NCBI GenBank assembly: GCA_013339895.1
Contig: JABACO010000004.1
Location: 2,605,879 to 2,669,878, forward strand
DNA length: 64,000 nt
Reading direction: 5' to 3'
Source of the DNA: Ephydatia muelleri
Taxonomy: Eukaryota > Porifera > Demospongiae > Spongillida > Spongillidae
Shown: piece after piece, positions 45,774 through 59,015 of the stretch
Layout of the letters: each line of letters starts with the position of its first letter
Position numbering within the stretch: position 1 is the first letter of the stretch
Program-made: the position numbers and the translations under genes
The notes under the pieces: generated by a model
The model's database searches: none
What the model saw: the letters and a program-made list of their open reading frames with translations, nothing else
What the model was told of the DNA's origin: nothing

Positions 45774-47962
45774 TCACTTTTCAAACACTACAGTGTTAGC
45801 ATCATAGTTAGCAATGAACACACTGCCATCTCTGGGATGTAGTGCAGTACCATAGGGATATTTCAGATTTCCCACTGTGTGGATCTTGTTTCCTTCAGGA
45901 TCATAGATGGAGAGACAATTGCCCCAACACTCACTGACAAGGCTGTAACCTTCATCATCAATGGCTATTCCACTGGGACGATTAAGATCACCATACATCC
46001 TGACATAAACACCTTTATTGGTAAACACTTTGATAGTGTTTGTATCATAGGCTGCAACATGAATGTTTCCCTGAGGGTCCAAGGCAAGACCACATGGAGA
46101 CTCAAAACTATGATTGCCTGAGCCTTTACCATCTATGGTTAATAACCAACCACCATTTTCATTGAATATTTGTACCCTATGGTCATCACAGTCACAGACA
46201 ATCAGTTTGTTGTTGGAGTCAATGATGACACTCACTGGCAAATTGAACTGTCCCTGACCTGATCCCTGCTGACCAAACTTATGAAGGAACTTTCCACTTG
46301 ATGTCAGCTTCTGTACACGATGGTTGTTAGTATCAGCAACATACAACACATCTCCCTTGATGGATATACCAGATGGATATAAGAACTGACCATCACCCCT
46401 TCCCTTTCTACCTATGGTATTCTTCAGTTGACCTGTTTGATCAAACACATAAATACATCCATCATCGCTCCCTACATAGATGTCTCCATTGTCATGGATG
46501 GCTACACAAAGTGGCCTATGACACTGGATCACTTGTTGGGCATTACATAAGATACGGTAGTCACGTTTAGGCCTCACATCAAGGTCATTAGGACTATTCT
46601 GTACATGCTGACCATCCATTGTGATCAGGAGCTGGTGAGGACCAGCAGTTTGAGGGGTGAGAGTGATGGTGTAGGTACCATCCCTGTGGTCCTCCACCTC
46701 TCCATACACAACTGCTCCATTATGGGTCTTGGACCTCATCTCACCCTTCATCTCTACACCACCATGTGGGTACTCCTCCCCTTTTGAGGTCTTGCTTTGT
46801 ACTTTAACGTAGTACCTGGACTCCACCCTGGCTACTGATGTGGACGTCCATGTGCTTGAAGACGGAGAAGGATAAAACACAAACAAATTCCCCAATTTTG
46901 ACAGGTTTTCAATAAGATCATCTATTTGCACAGACACAGTTATGTTGCTGTGTTGGTTTGGAGTGAGGGAAATGGTCTGGACCCTCTTGAGGGTGGCCTG
47001 CAGTTCAGTGGGTATGAGTCCTCCCAATGCTACAATCTCATGGTCAGTGTGGGTCTGCAGGATCTGGGATGCCATATCAGTGTAGTGACCAACGTCTCCA
47101 ATCATCTTCTCAAACTGTTCCTTCTGGAGGGTCAGAGCTGTTGTCTTGGACAGTGAAATGGCCTCCAACTCTGACAATAGTGTCTTTTTTCTTTCTTCCA
47201 ATGTTTGTTGGAGTATTTCAAAGGCTTGGTTGATGACCAAGAAAGCAGTTTGTTTGGAGATCTCCACTTGTTCTATAATCTTGTTATTTTCATCCATGGC
47301 TCCAGTCAGCTTTGTCACTACCTCTTTTGCATCTTCAAGTGCTCCGGTGATTTCCATTTGATGGGTCTTTGCTACTGTTGATTTTTCCTTCACAGTGTGG
47401 CTTTTGTGGGCAACAGTTGAGCAGACACGGCATACCAGCAAGCTACAAGTCTCACAATAAAATTCAACGTATTCTTATCATGGTTAAGCTGAGAGCAGTA
47501 ATGCTCTCTTGGCTTCATGGTGGTATGCAGCTGTCTGGCTCCCTCCTGGTCTAGTCCAACCATATTGTGTTTGGAATAATGGCGATCAGTTCTATGGTAC
47601 TCATAAGCCACCTTGCATAGGAACTGATGACATGTACAACAGAACACCACTGCAGGACCATTGCCTCCATCCATGCAGTGGTCACATGCTATATCACTGT
47701 TATTCACCATCTTGGACATGTACCCTACTACCTCTACTTCAAATCCAAGATGGAGGTTCTGAGGGAGAACATTGGCCCCTCCCTCTGGGATGCTAGTATT
47801 TCGTTCACAGATGGGACATTGAAACATTTGTTGGGAACCACTTTTCCCTATCTCATAATGGAGACATTGTAGACAGAAGGAGTGCAAACATGACAGCATT
47901 CTTGGATCATTGTAGGGCTTGGAGCACACACCACAGGTAATGTGTGGAAAGGGTTTCTCCAT
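45774..47962 (-). pseudogene. TRIM-NHL copy E, full length with a single frameshift
   Basis: 47962-47390 encodes RING (start MEKPFPHITCGVC), a divergent B-box1 and the start of B-box2. 47441-45774 continues through coiled coil, filamin and six NHL repeats. One base is lost in an A run near 47459 (TAAAATTC for TAAAAATTC), possibly an assembly error. B-box1 differs most from its sisters: CRDHHSSSRRFSKH is replaced by AYEYHRTDRHYSKH, so one zinc Cys is lost. The NHL loops are distinct (CDCDDHRVQ, AAYDTNT, SECWGNC). The C-terminus ends TVVFEK by a short deletion. Confidence 0.85.
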
Positions 47963-48180
47963 AACGACACTGTAGGTAGTGAAGAGTACGATAATTCATA
48001 GTTTCTGCAGTCCATTCAAAGCACTTGAAAGATTTGGCCTAGTTAAAATCAAACTGCAGTAGGAACACTGATGTGAGATATTTTGCACTACAGCACAAGG
48101 GCTAATATTGCAGTATAAGGATCCATGATTGCTAGGTTATGTAACACAGTACATATAAGACCACTGGGTTCAGTCCCCTA

Positions 48181-48760
48181 TGGGCACATCCTGAAAACAA
48201 TCTAGTCGTTATTGATTCATACAGATCTCTTTGCAGCCAAATGTAGAATAGTACTTATATGTGCCATTCCAAGTCTATTTGCCAATATGGCGGCAGTAGT
48301 AGTATTGATTTTATGGTGATATGACAAACGATCGTCCCCTTCTCCTATCACCTGCTCCCACTAAACCGTTGCCCTCACATGTGGTTTAACAATAGCTATT
48401 AGCTTGGATGCAACAAATGATTTTATGGTTTTGTTATTTTGATTTTAGCTGGCTTCAATTTATACTGCTTCAATTTTTAAATAAACAGAAACTGTTACAA
48501 TTTAATTGCATGTAATCATCTACACGAAGTGGAGCCCGTTTTTGGTAAATTCGTATCACAATTATTAAGCCATTCCATTGAACTGCCCTTTTCTTAATTT
48601 TAACTTCCTATTTTAATATTTGAAATATCTATGCCACAACCACTTGCGGGAGTAGTTGAACGTTGTCGTCATGCCCACCTGATATCTGAACCTGTGTCAG
48701 CAGGTTCAATATAGGATTGATTGAGGAATGACGAATGTCATTAAAATTTTTAAATCGTAT
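48181..48760. other. Gene-free AT-rich stretch with a precursor minisatellite unit
   Basis: A single GTCGTCATGCCCACCTGATAT unit at about 48666 precedes the array. The hairpin GAACCTG-TGTCAG-CAGGTTC lies at 48688-48707. Confidence 0.5.
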
Positions 48761-49299
48761 AGTGTGTCATCATGCCCACCTGATATATAGTGTGTTGTCA
48801 TGCCCACATGATATAGTGTGTCGTCATGCCCAACTGATATATAGTGTGTCGTCATGCCCACCTGATATATAGTGTGTCGTCATGCCCACCTGATATATAG
48901 TGTGTCGTCATGCCCACCTGATATATAGTGTGTCGTCATGGCCACCTGATATATAGTGTGTCATCATGCCCACCTGATATATAGTGTGTCGTCATGCCCA
49001 CTTGATACATAGTGTGTCGTCATGCCCACCTGATATATAGTGTGTCGTCATGCCCACCTGGTATATAGTGTGTCGTCATGCCCACCTGATATATAGTGTG
49101 TCGTCATGCCCACCTGATATATAGTGTGTCGTCATACCCACCTGATATATAGTGTGTCGTCATGCCCACCTGATATATAGTGTGTCGTCATGCCCACCTG
49201 ATATATAGTGTGTCGTCATGCCCACCTGATGTATAGTGTGTCGTCATGCCCACCTGATATATAATAGTGTGTCGTCATGGCCACCTGATATATAGTGTG
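48761..49299 (+). repeat. 28-bp minisatellite, about 19 copies
   Basis: The unit GTGTGTCGTCATGCCCACCT plus GATATATA is repeated head to tail with scattered single-base changes (GTCATC, CATGGCC, GGTATA, CATACCC). It is absent from TRIM D's comparable flank. Confidence 0.97.
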
Positions 49300-51520
49300 G
49301 AGAAGGATCTAAACACCATGTGAACGAACATGCAGGATGTCATGAATAGTTTTTGCATGATATGTTGTGCCCAGTTCTGTTGAACTTTGTCCTGAAGAAT
49401 TTGTACACTTTCTCCACAACAGCTAGATATAAGAACAATGTATTAATGCTGGTGGCATGCCAGATAGGACAGAAGTTGGCTTCCTCACAATGGGATTGGA
49501 AGTGCAATTGAAAGTATGAAAGCACATTGGCTCATCTGTTTTATATCAGCTGAATTTAGTTGATTGCATGCATGCACTCTTGTGATGCATTCTGATGTCT
49601 CTGTCATTATGACTATATTAACTTTCATGCACCTGTGGTTTCATTAGGCACCTCCACTCATGTCAGTGCGGCTATTTTTTCAACGCACTCTACAGTGAGT
49701 ATGTCGCTGTTACAGATTTCAATCGGGAATTGCCCGGTAGAGCTGTGGGGGCGGTGCTCAGCCATATAGCGGCGAATGGTTCAGAACATCACGTGGACTA
49801 TTTCTGTAAAAAAGCTGTTGAAGGAGCTGTATCCCACGATAACGAATTGCTGCATTCAGCGTCTACTTGCTGGAACCATCATTTACCATACATACAGATC
49901 AGACCATAGATCCTGGAATGGTTGGTCAATTGAAGGACACGGTAATTCTCGAGTGTCAGAGCGGAGTATTTTTCCTGATGTTCTACATTTATACGCGTAC
50001 CCGCAAAGCACAGGACTGGAGTGAAATATGGCAACGTGGATGTACTAGCTATTTTGAATTGCGACTAACTGCATGACGATTATAGCGTGACGAATGACCT
50101 GATGCTACAACAGTGTTGGTGCGCAAGCTTGGTCATGTGAGATATGTTCACGGCGTAGATTGATCTTTATACATCCAGGCAAGTGCTGAAATGGATAATC
50201 TCGGACAAGGTGCATGGTCATCTACAGTATTCCTTATATCCAGTGCCCTGAGCGTGATCCCGGGGGTACTTTTGTTTACACGGGTCGGGGGTACAAAAGC
50301 TAGTGCAAATCAATTATTGCCGTTTTGTTACTCTATACACCAGAACTGACAGCACGCGCATCTTTAGCTCTGGACTGAAATAGGTAACTAAGGCGGCGGT
50401 TTAGTTTCTTCTACAAACTTCAAACCAAGGTTCCTAAAGTGAGGACCTCCAGATCGTGCAAGGCGCGATTGGCGAAGCTTCACTCTGAGGCGTGCCAGAC
50501 TTAGGCAATTTAATTTTGTGTCCCCTCCTTCCCTCGTCAACCGGAGAGCTTTGCACGCAATCCTCAAATGCTACGCCCATGACCCATGATTGCCATATGA
50601 ATTAAACACTCCTCTAATGCAATCTTATAGATCTATATTTCACACCAATCCATCTTATACTGATTTACCAGATTTTTGGCTCCAATGTTTCCATGTGTTG
50701 AGCTTTTTGACTGTCGGTTAAGTTGAGCACGGCAGCCTGGCGGTATGCATGTAGTTGGGCGTGCCCCGACCTTACGGTAGGGTAGGGCCACGCCCCACTA
50801 GTATGCGTGTTTAGATGATGTCATTTATGCAATAATGATTACATGTACGAAGCTGAGGCAGTCTAACTCTTGGAAGTCCTATTTTGGTACGAAGTGAGTA
50901 TTGTGCTAGCGAGTGGAATAGAATGACAGACTTCTCACCCACTTGAAGTAAGTATGCGCGCTCTGTTTGAGTATGTATAGGAATTAGAGATCATTACGCA
51001 ATCGTACTATTTGGAAATTTCATATGCATTTAGCGAGAACGCGAATGGAGTGTTGCTGGATGTGTAAGTGGAGTACGTGATTGTAGGTGATGTGGGGTGA
51101 GTTTTTAATGGTGATGTCTGGTCTCAGTGGTTAGTGTTGGATGGTTAGGTTTACACTACTATTGATATGTACAAGTGCATGGTAAAGTCATACAATCTAT
51201 TAAACTATTGGCAAACACATGCTACTGTAGACCTTTGTGTCTCTGTGTTTTCAACTGACATGAATAGCTCTAGTTTGGGTGCGAGACCAGATGGATTTCT
51301 GTGCAAACATAAATTATCTTCTCAGTGTGCAATCCACAAGCACCATAACTTGAATAACCTAGATGTAGGTATTTGGCAGGAAACCTATTCGGAAAAATCG
51401 ATTTTGTTTCGGAAAAATTCATTTTCAAGTCAACAAAAGCCTGAAAAATTGATTAGTGTTTTAAAAGTATTCGGAAAAATTGATTTTCATTATGCAGGGG
51501 AGGTTACACACCCTACCTTT
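49300..51520. other. No recognised gene
   Basis: A 74-codon frame without an ATG (about 49678-49909 plus) reads RELPGRAVGAVLSHIAANGS and then HHVDYFCKKAVEGAVSHDNE; it may be a short exon but is unrecognised. 49880-50110 resembles 21500-21690. 50750-50800 has GGGCGTGCCCC facing GGCCACGCCCC. 51380-51480 carries three GGAAAAATTGATT-like repeats. Confidence 0.4.
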
Positions 51521-51522
51521 GA

Positions 51523-51690
51523 GTTAGGCTCATTAGATGCGGCTTTTATTCAGTGAGCCAAATCACATATGATAAATACATCTTTTCTACCTCATTGCTA
51601 CTGAGACAATCAGGTCTCTTGGGCCCTGATGCCTAGGAAATCTTATGTGATTTGACTCACTGAATCAATGCCACATCCAATGAGCCGAAC
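51523..51690. mobile_element. Short foldback MITE, about 168 bp
   Basis: About 50 bases at each end are inverted repeats (GTTAGGCTCATTAGATGCGG and the complement of TGAGCCGAAC), sharing ATTCAGTGAGCCAAATCACA with small changes. A lone left arm is at 54797-54855. The target duplication is unclear. Confidence 0.65.
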
Positions 51691-52298
51691 GTGATGGTAT
51701 TATTATACAATAATGAATATGTATGTAATAATAATATAAATGATTATTGTTTCAAACTAATTAATTAATATGCTGTTTGCTAAGTATTATTAAATTCACT
51801 AGCAAATGCAAACCATTCATATTCAAGTATTAGGCTGGACTGCTATAAACTCCTTGTACTAAAGTACTATCAGCCAACACTTCATCAGGCTCCCTGTGGA
51901 TGGACTCCCCAACAGGATAGGCCAGCTTATCGGCACACTGGCAGGATGCAGGCACTGTAGTAGCAAACTTCATTCTATGTGACTCTAATGTCGGTCTGTG
52001 TATGCATGTGCTTGTGTGTGTGTTAAACAATAAACCATGCATTGACCAATCTGGTGTTGTGACAACAGATAACAATGTGGGTGTGATATGCTATATAGAA
52101 AATTAGATAGAAACTAGTGATCGGACTGGCTTTATAGCACATGATGATGTTACTTGGTGGTTGGTTTAAGTAGGGTCATACATGATTGATAGTCAGTAAG
52201 TGTTTGTCGTGTACATGTTATGAACGTTTAGGTCCACAGCCTAATGGCTCAGTACAGTTGGGCCTAAGGCACATACAGTAGATCCTTCTTTACTAGTC
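51691..52298. other. No gene seen; inverted boundary region
   Basis: AT-rich with an AATAATAATATAAATGATTATT stretch. 51990-52180 carries, in inverse orientation, fragments of the distal alpha flank (AACAACCTAGT-like and TTTGGTTGGTGG words). Confidence 0.35.
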
Positions 52299-53119
52299 AC
52301 CAGCTCCTCATCACAATGGATGGTCAGCATGTACAGAATAGTCCTAATGACCTTGATGTGGGGCCTAAACGTGACTACCGTATCTTATGTAATGCCCAAC
52401 AAGTTATCCAGTGTAAGGCCTAGATGTGTACCCATCCATGACAATGGAGACATCTATGTAGGGAGCCATGTTGGCTGCATTTATGCGTTTGATCAAACAG
52501 GTCAACTGAAGAATACCATAGGTAGTAGGGGAAGTAAGGGAGATGTGTTGTATGTTGCTGATACTGGTAGCCATCATGTACAGAAGCTGACAGCAACTGG
52601 AAAGTTCCTTCATAAGTTTGGTCAGAAGGGTTAGGGAGAGTTCGATATGCCAATGGTTGTCATCATTGACTCCAACAACAAACTGTTTGTCTTTGACTGT
52701 AATAACCATAGGTCAATGAAAATGGTAGTTGGTAAATTAACTATGGATGGTAAAGGCTTGGGCAGTCATAGTTTTGAGTCTCCACGTGGTCTTGCCTTGG
52801 ACCCTCAGGGAAACATTCATGTGGCAGCCTATGGTTCAAACACGTGTTTACCAGAGAAGGTGTCTATGTCAGGATGTATGGTGATCCTACTCGTCCCGGT
52901 GGAATAGCCATTGATGATGAAGGTTACAGCCTTGTCAGTGAGCAGGGTGGCAATTGTCTCTCCATCTATGATCCTGAAGGGAACAAAATCCACACAGTGG
53001 GGAATCTGAAGAGTCCCCATGGTACAGCACTAGATCCTAAAGATGGCAGCATGTTCATTGCTGACTCTGGTGCTATCACTGTATTGAAGTATTGTGTTTC
53101 AAAAGTGAATGTTGTGTAA
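52299..53119 (+). pseudogene. TRIM-NHL copy F, inverted, filamin end plus NHL repeats
   Basis: The only plus-strand copy. It starts inside the filamin domain (HQLLITMDGQHVQNSPNDLD) and runs through decayed NHL blades 1-6 to VLKYCVSKVNVV-stop. Breaks: a frame change near 52425, a blade-2 deletion (RGSKGDVLYV), a stop near 52632, and shifts near 52710 and 52850. The blade-5 loop reads SEQGGNC. The RING to coiled-coil half is absent. Confidence 0.9.
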
Positions 53120-53269
53120 TATACATTACTGTGAAACTTGTAGAACATTTTCAAGTGGTTGTGATGTAAATATGTGAACATGATTGGTATTAAAGTCTAC
53201 TGTATTGTTCTGTTAATTTGGTTTGGAATACGTGGTTTGTTCTTGTATCGTTGACACTCTTAGACTGTG

Positions 53270-53590
53270 CACTTGGATGATTTGTGTTATTCTCTAAACA
53301 TTTTGAGTGACCAATGGGTGGTGGGTGGAGCCACGATAGAAATATACGAGGATGACACCTTGTCCTCAACTCAGAAGATGAAAAGAAAATGGAGAAAGCT
53401 TCGAGAACTGTAGAACAGAAGATGGCCAAGAAACTCAAGATGCACGATGTCAAGGAGGCCACCTGAAATGACACAGCGTTGCCCCAGCTCCCAATCTACA
53501 CAGAAACAAAGCCAGCCTTAACCCCCAAGATGGCAAGTGATGGTTCCCAGGCCCATGGGGTCATGTTTTCACTGTGGTAATAATATATGG
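53270..53590 (+). pseudogene. Zinc-knuckle module of inverted copy F
   Basis: The plus strand carries the Lys/Glu-rich part and the beginning of the knuckle (SCFHCG), after which the sequence diverges into unrelated DNA at about 53580. Confidence 0.45.
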
Positions 53591-54099
53591 CCTGATTGAT
53601 AAATACTTCAGAAAACTATGCCTATGAATTTTAGAAAGTACTGTTGTAGATGTGTTGTAATCATAGAGTGGCCAGCAAACCTTCTTGCCCGAGCACAGAC
53701 ATTCTCGACATAATAATACCATAATACTCAGTGTTAAGTATTTGATTGGTATCACACCAAGAGAAAGTAAACATTATTTCTGATCGCTGGGGAGAAAGGG
53801 TAAGTGACAAATAAGAGCACCATCTGTTGCCTGGAAATACAATTCATGATTGTAAAGGTTGTCATATGTGATACATGTATGGAGAGGTGGGAGTGACTGA
53901 GGGTGTGTGAAGTGTGTATGGACAAAGTATGGATGGTTTCAATGGTCAATGAAATGTGAAAGAGCCAGGAGGTAACTCTCTCCAGTGTGGAGAAGGGGTG
54001 AGGCCCCGAGAACTTTCTATATAATGCACACTTGTCACTAACATCACTTCCTTTTTCCTATTATGAGTCTTGCCCCACCTCCTCTCCCCCCTTCCATTA

Positions 54100-54240
54100 C
54101 ATCTTCTTGCTGTTCCGGAATGTGACATGCTAGACAAGTCATGTAAGGTGTTTGATCAGGGCACCATCCTCTCTGTGAAGATGTGTGACGGTCTCAAATT
54201 CAAAGTTGAAATCTGTGAATGTATGTGAGTACAGTTTTCA
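54100..54240 (+). pseudogene. CKVFD module of inverted copy F
   Basis: The plus-strand frame reads KSCKVFDQGTILSVKMCDGL followed by KFKVEICECM and a GT donor-like GTGAGT. The splice-donor-like end is the same as in the minus-strand copies. Confidence 0.45.
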
Positions 54241-54869
54241 TGTATCATAGAGGTGCCAATAATTCCTCCCTCCCTCTTGACGTACAAAGTGGAATCATGA
54301 TCATTTAGGTGTAAGTGTAATGGTTATATCAGCATAGACTTTCCCTCCCTTGTGGCTACCACTGACATCATAGAAGAGAGTACACTTTATTCCCTGTATA
54401 GTGCAACCTGCCATTAAAAGTTATAATTTACAACACTTGTTCTGATGATGACACTACATCTAAATTGTAACCAGCACCTTACCATTTAGTGGAGCCACAT
54501 AATAAAAACTCTATAATTAATTTTTTTAAATTATTTTTTAAATAGAATTTCAACTAATTAAAATACAAATAGGGGTTAATAATGCAGTTAAGATTTTAAA
54601 AAATATCGAAATACCATCCACTGCAATAAGGGCTGGACCAAATACTGGCTCAATCCCAGGGATTCATTCAAATTTTTTTATAGCTTGAAATTGTACCCCA
54701 CCATCAAAAGAAGCCCATAAAAGAATTGTGGCAGTTCACCCATGAATGGGTGCTGCATTGCTTCAAACAGATATTTGTTGGAGAAGGTATGCCTTCGAGT
54801 TAGGTTCGTTGGATACAGCTTTAATTCAGTGAGCCAAATCACATATGACAAACACATCTTTTCTACCCC

Positions 54870-55680
54870 ATTGCTTGTGTGGGTCCACCCCTCTAAATTA
54901 ATATAATTTGTTCTGGCCCTTGCTCTGTGTGGTAGGAGCTATGTGATTTAGTAGTAGTTGGTTGTTTGAAGTTGGAGTCAGTTTATGAATGTGTGGGTTT
55001 GCAGACGGGCACAACAACACTAAACCAATTCAGTATCGTGAGGGTAAGAGGAACTTAAGGGGGGAAGTGGGGAGGTGCTGTAAGCAATGCATGGGAGGGA
55101 GCAGGACAACCTTTCTATACTCGCATGCATGCACAATAAAGAACCTATATGCTGATGAACACTGGAATGGGGGTGTGGCGAGACAAGCATGAGAGCACGT
55201 GACCTGCAGCTAATACAGCATACATCTACAACCAGCAACGAAAGCCCTACCGATCACATGTGAGTACAGCGACGTCAACCACGCCCCCCCCGCATGCAGA
55301 CGGTATGTCGCGTCGCGCTGGTACATATAACTTTACCGCTCTGCACTTTATGTCCACCTCCCTTTAGTTCCCTCTTCAATCGGTGTGTGTAACATGGGCG
55401 TGTATTCAAGTGGTTTAGAAAGTTACGTATATGACCAGCACCACACCAGAACACCACAACAGGACAAGCCGCATGAACAGTATTCAAAACTAAACTAATA
55501 TGTGCACGCCTCTGTGAGAAACACTAGATTTATCATGTACACCAATCCTTCCTCCATCTTAACATATATGTACCTGTTCTTTGGATCCGACGTTTGAGCT
55601 TTCAAATGGACTTTCTGTTAAATTGAGCACGTTAACCAATAGAGGTCGCGTGACGTGATTGCTCTATTAATTTATTTAAA
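54870..55680 (+). repeat. Gamma-block fragment
   Basis: Matches 34300-35110, starting at GTGTGGGTCCACCCCTC and including AATAAAGAACCTATATGCTG and GTACATATAACTTTACCGCTC (empty site for the 5165-7300 element). No gene. Confidence 0.7.
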
Positions 55681-55689
55681 CGAAGTTTA

Positions 55690-57300
55690 CAGCCACAAAT
55701 TAAATTAATTATGCAAATAACTTCCAAGGCAGTGAGATGAGTGTTGGTAAAAGTGATGCATGTCCTGAAGTTACCCTGAGGTTACTGTAATAATTGCAAG
55801 AAAATTAAATACATGTAGTAACTTTGACTACAATTTTGCACACACACACACATACCTCACAACACAAGATTGGTTAAGTTCTTTGTGCTCACTGCCACAC
55901 ACAAACACTCACTATTGCACCCAGACTCCAACACTGCACACAACAACACACATAGAAATGATGCACATACACAACCACATAAACACAGTACAGAATAAAC
56001 AGCCTCGCAACTCCATCTCCCAGTGGAGTGGGGGATCCTAGGATGACCATAGGCCATAAAGATTGGAAGTAGTGGCTGGAGGGCAGCAGACAACTGTGTG
56101 TTGTGTGTGACTGTTGTCACTTGGGGCGGAGTGTGTGTTTGTAGTTTTTTTTTCCCCCCTTCTAGTTGGATTTATTATTGTCCTTGCATTGATTGTGGGA
56201 CACACCAGGGAGGTGACTTCAAAGGTCGTGGCTTGTAATTATTGGTCAGGTGTCTGCTATTCATTCTTCATTACTTTGGATTTTACCTGTGAGTTAATCA
56301 ATCAGATCAGTTTGGCTAATAACAATTAATTTGTTGTAACAAGTTAAGTAATTATATCAAAACCCCGCATCAATCAACATGCTCAAAGAACTCTAGCATC
56401 ATTGCTACTCAAGATTAAGATTATAGCTAATTAATTCTGTATAAGCAACTTGCATGATATGAGTGTGCAGTGAAACAGGATTAATTTCATAAGTTACAAA
56501 GGTCAATAGCAAGGTATTAAAAGTGAATGACATTATACATTTAAAGTTGAATATAATAAGTCCACTATGAAATGAAGTAAAATTCACCATTTGATTTTGC
56601 ATTCAAATTATGTTAAAAGTCAAAGTCCATTCTAAGTGTAATGATTTTTCGTGTTTTCAAGTTTTTTAAACCCAAGCCACATTGATAATTTAATTCACGT
56701 TACTGTTTAGTTTATAAATGCTCCAATTAATTAACAGTTGTTGTACATTATTGCATCGCACAATAAAAGGCAAACGACCTGTGGTAAGTGCTTACCTGGG
56801 CCTCTGAATATACACACCTACATGTCGATGCTGGGGTATACGCAAAACCTGTGCACGGTAAATAAGGCAACAATACACAAGGCAACACCTTGCACAAGAC
56901 ACTCAAATGGATATGCTTAAACTTTCAGTAAATTCATGGATTACTACTAGATTACTGATGTGTTACACAAATTCATTGAGTTGCACACAATATGTTGCCT
57001 AGTGTATGGTAGCCTGAGGTAGTTACACGTACAATAAATGTTGGTCTTCTGAGACGAGACAAACACCCTTGGGAATGAGTACTATCAATTGAAATGAGTA
57101 TAAGTGGCGTACACACTGTAGTGGAGCCCCACCCTCACATCATTTGTATATACGAGGCTGTCGTTAGATGATGGATATAAAGCTCTAAACTGTAGGGACC
57201 TTGCCAGCAGCACCTTAGTTATAGCGGTTGTCCATACAGTGCAGCACACTGTGCTGAGACACAAGAGGAAATGCACTTGGGTGCCAGTGTGTCCAACCTC
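55690..57300. other. No gene seen
   Basis: Low-GC sequence. 56790-57300 matches 17060-17480 and 62210-62680, including TGCTTACCTGGGCCTCTGA, which on the minus strand is a CAG|GTAAGCA donor-like signal conserved in at least five places (8569, 17070, 36647, 56789, 62216). Confidence 0.45.
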
Positions 57301-57399
57301 ATGGTAAATGAACATGATCACTGGTTATGTGACTACGGTACCTTTACATCAAGAGAGAAGGAGGGAGAAGCCAATCACATCACATTTACAGATGCCAAC

Positions 57400-57500
57400 A
57401 TATGTACTTGAGACCTTCACACATCTTCACAGAGAAGGTGGTGCTCTGATCACACGCCTTTCATGTCTTGTCTGGTCCACAATAATAGAATGTCACATTC
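57400..57500 (-). pseudogene. CKVFD module near TRIM copies H/G
   Basis: A decayed minus-strand copy with GTGTGATCAGAGCACC in place of the usual CKVFD codons; the frame is not preserved. Confidence 0.3.
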
Positions 57501-57849
57501 TGGAACAGCAAGAAGAGATGTAATGGAGGTGGGAAGAGGAGGTAGAAGAGGTTGAGAGAAGGAAGGGGCAAGAATGAAGAGAAGTAATAGTAATGACAAG
57601 TGTGGATGATATAGAAACCAACAAGTGCCCCTCCCCTTCTCTCAATAAAATGCTACATGGTAGAGGGGTTACCAAATGTCTCTCTTAAAAAACCTATCTC
57701 TAGACACATGTCTGTACATGCCTTGAGACAGCTGCTCTGTAATATCATTATGTACCTCCTCTACCAGCAGTTCTCCATTGTACAGTTATCTACCATATCC
57801 ATGTATCACATATGACACACCTTTACAATCATGTATGTGTACTATGCAA

Positions 57850-58195
57850 TTGGAGCTAATGGGGTTAAGTGAATCAAGTGGTAGGAGGCATGAAAATGGC
57901 CCAGCTCACCACACTGAAAACATGACTACCTGGGCCTGGGAACCATGCCACCCACCATCTTGGGGACTAAGGGTAGCTTCATTTCTGTGTAGGTTGGGAG
58001 CTAGGGCCATGCTGTGTCCTTTCCGTGGCCTCCTTGATATCACACAGCTTGCACTTCTTGGCTATCTTCCATTCCACTGCTCTCTCATCCTTCTCCATTT
58101 TCTTTTCATCTCCTGAGTGGGAACCAAGGCTTGATATACTTTCACCTTGGCCCAGCCCACACCTGATCGGTGAAAATGGTTTAGAAAATAACACA
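57850..58195 (-). pseudogene. Zinc-knuckle module near TRIM copies H/G
   Basis: The minus strand reads SGDEKKMEKDERAVEWKIAK and then KCKLCDIKEATERTQHGP in one frame (58194-57979), and CFQCGELGHFHASYH in another. The Lys/Glu frame is open further than in the other copies. Confidence 0.5.
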
Positions 58196-58497
58196 AATCA
58201 TCCAAATGCACAGCCTAAGAGTGTCAATGACACAACTAGAGCAAGCCATGTATTCCAACCCCTACTAACAGAACTGAGCATAATACAGTGAATTGCCCAA
58301 TTTTGGTTCTGATATCAATAACACATATGGAGGAAAACTGTATATAAATTTAAAACGTTCAATTAGTACTATAACTGACTCACTGGCGAAGCTGCACATT
58401 TCTCATTATGCTTGACCATATAAACTTTAATACCATACATGTTCGGATATTTACATCACATTACTTGAAACTGTTCTATGAGTATCACAGTAATGTA

Positions 58498-58791
58498 TCA
58501 CATTAAGTTACTTTTCAAAATCTTCATTATAGTGTTAGCACCACAGTTAGCAATGAACACACTGCCATCTAGTTTTGCACCAATAGGATTCTTCAGATTC
58601 TTCACTGCGTGGATCTTGTTTCCTTCAGGATCATAGATGGAGAGACAATTGCTACTCCTCTCACTGACAAGGCTGTACCCTTCATCATCAATGGCTATTC
58701 CAATGGGACCATTAGGACCACCATACATTCTGACGTAGACACCTTCTTGGGTAAACACTTTGATAGTTGTGTGAAGTATATGCTGCAACAT
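58498..58791 (-). pseudogene. TRIM-NHL copy H, last two NHL blades only
   Basis: The frame TIKVFTQEGVYVRMYGGPNG to VFIANCGANTIMK corresponds to blades 4-6. There is a deletion in blade 6 (IGAKLDGSVF). It lies just 3' of copy G and probably arose by tandem duplication of a 3' end. Confidence 0.85.
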
Positions 58792-59015
58792 GGATGTTTC
58801 CCTGAGGCCCCAAATTTGGTTGAGGTATCAATGCCACATATCGAGTAACACTACATATACATTTATAACATTCAGCTAATACTGTAGCTGACAGTCAACA
58901 TAATAGCTGCACTTACTCAATACAGTAGACCATATAGACTTTAATAACGAATCATGTTCACATATTTACATCACAACCACTGGAAAATGTTCTAAGAGTT
59001 TCACAGTAATGTATA

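Larger units (their letters stand above)
42267..48180 (-). repeat. Beta plus alpha block, copy 2 (segmental duplication)
   Basis: Colinear with 23929-30500: broken BC-box gene, CA-rich tract, distal flank, CKVFD module, zinc-knuckle module, TRIM copy E and its 5' flank. Confidence 0.8.

Noticed and set aside
48761..49299. CRISPR-like array
   Set aside because: Units are contiguous 28-mers without unique spacers, in an animal genome with no cas genes.
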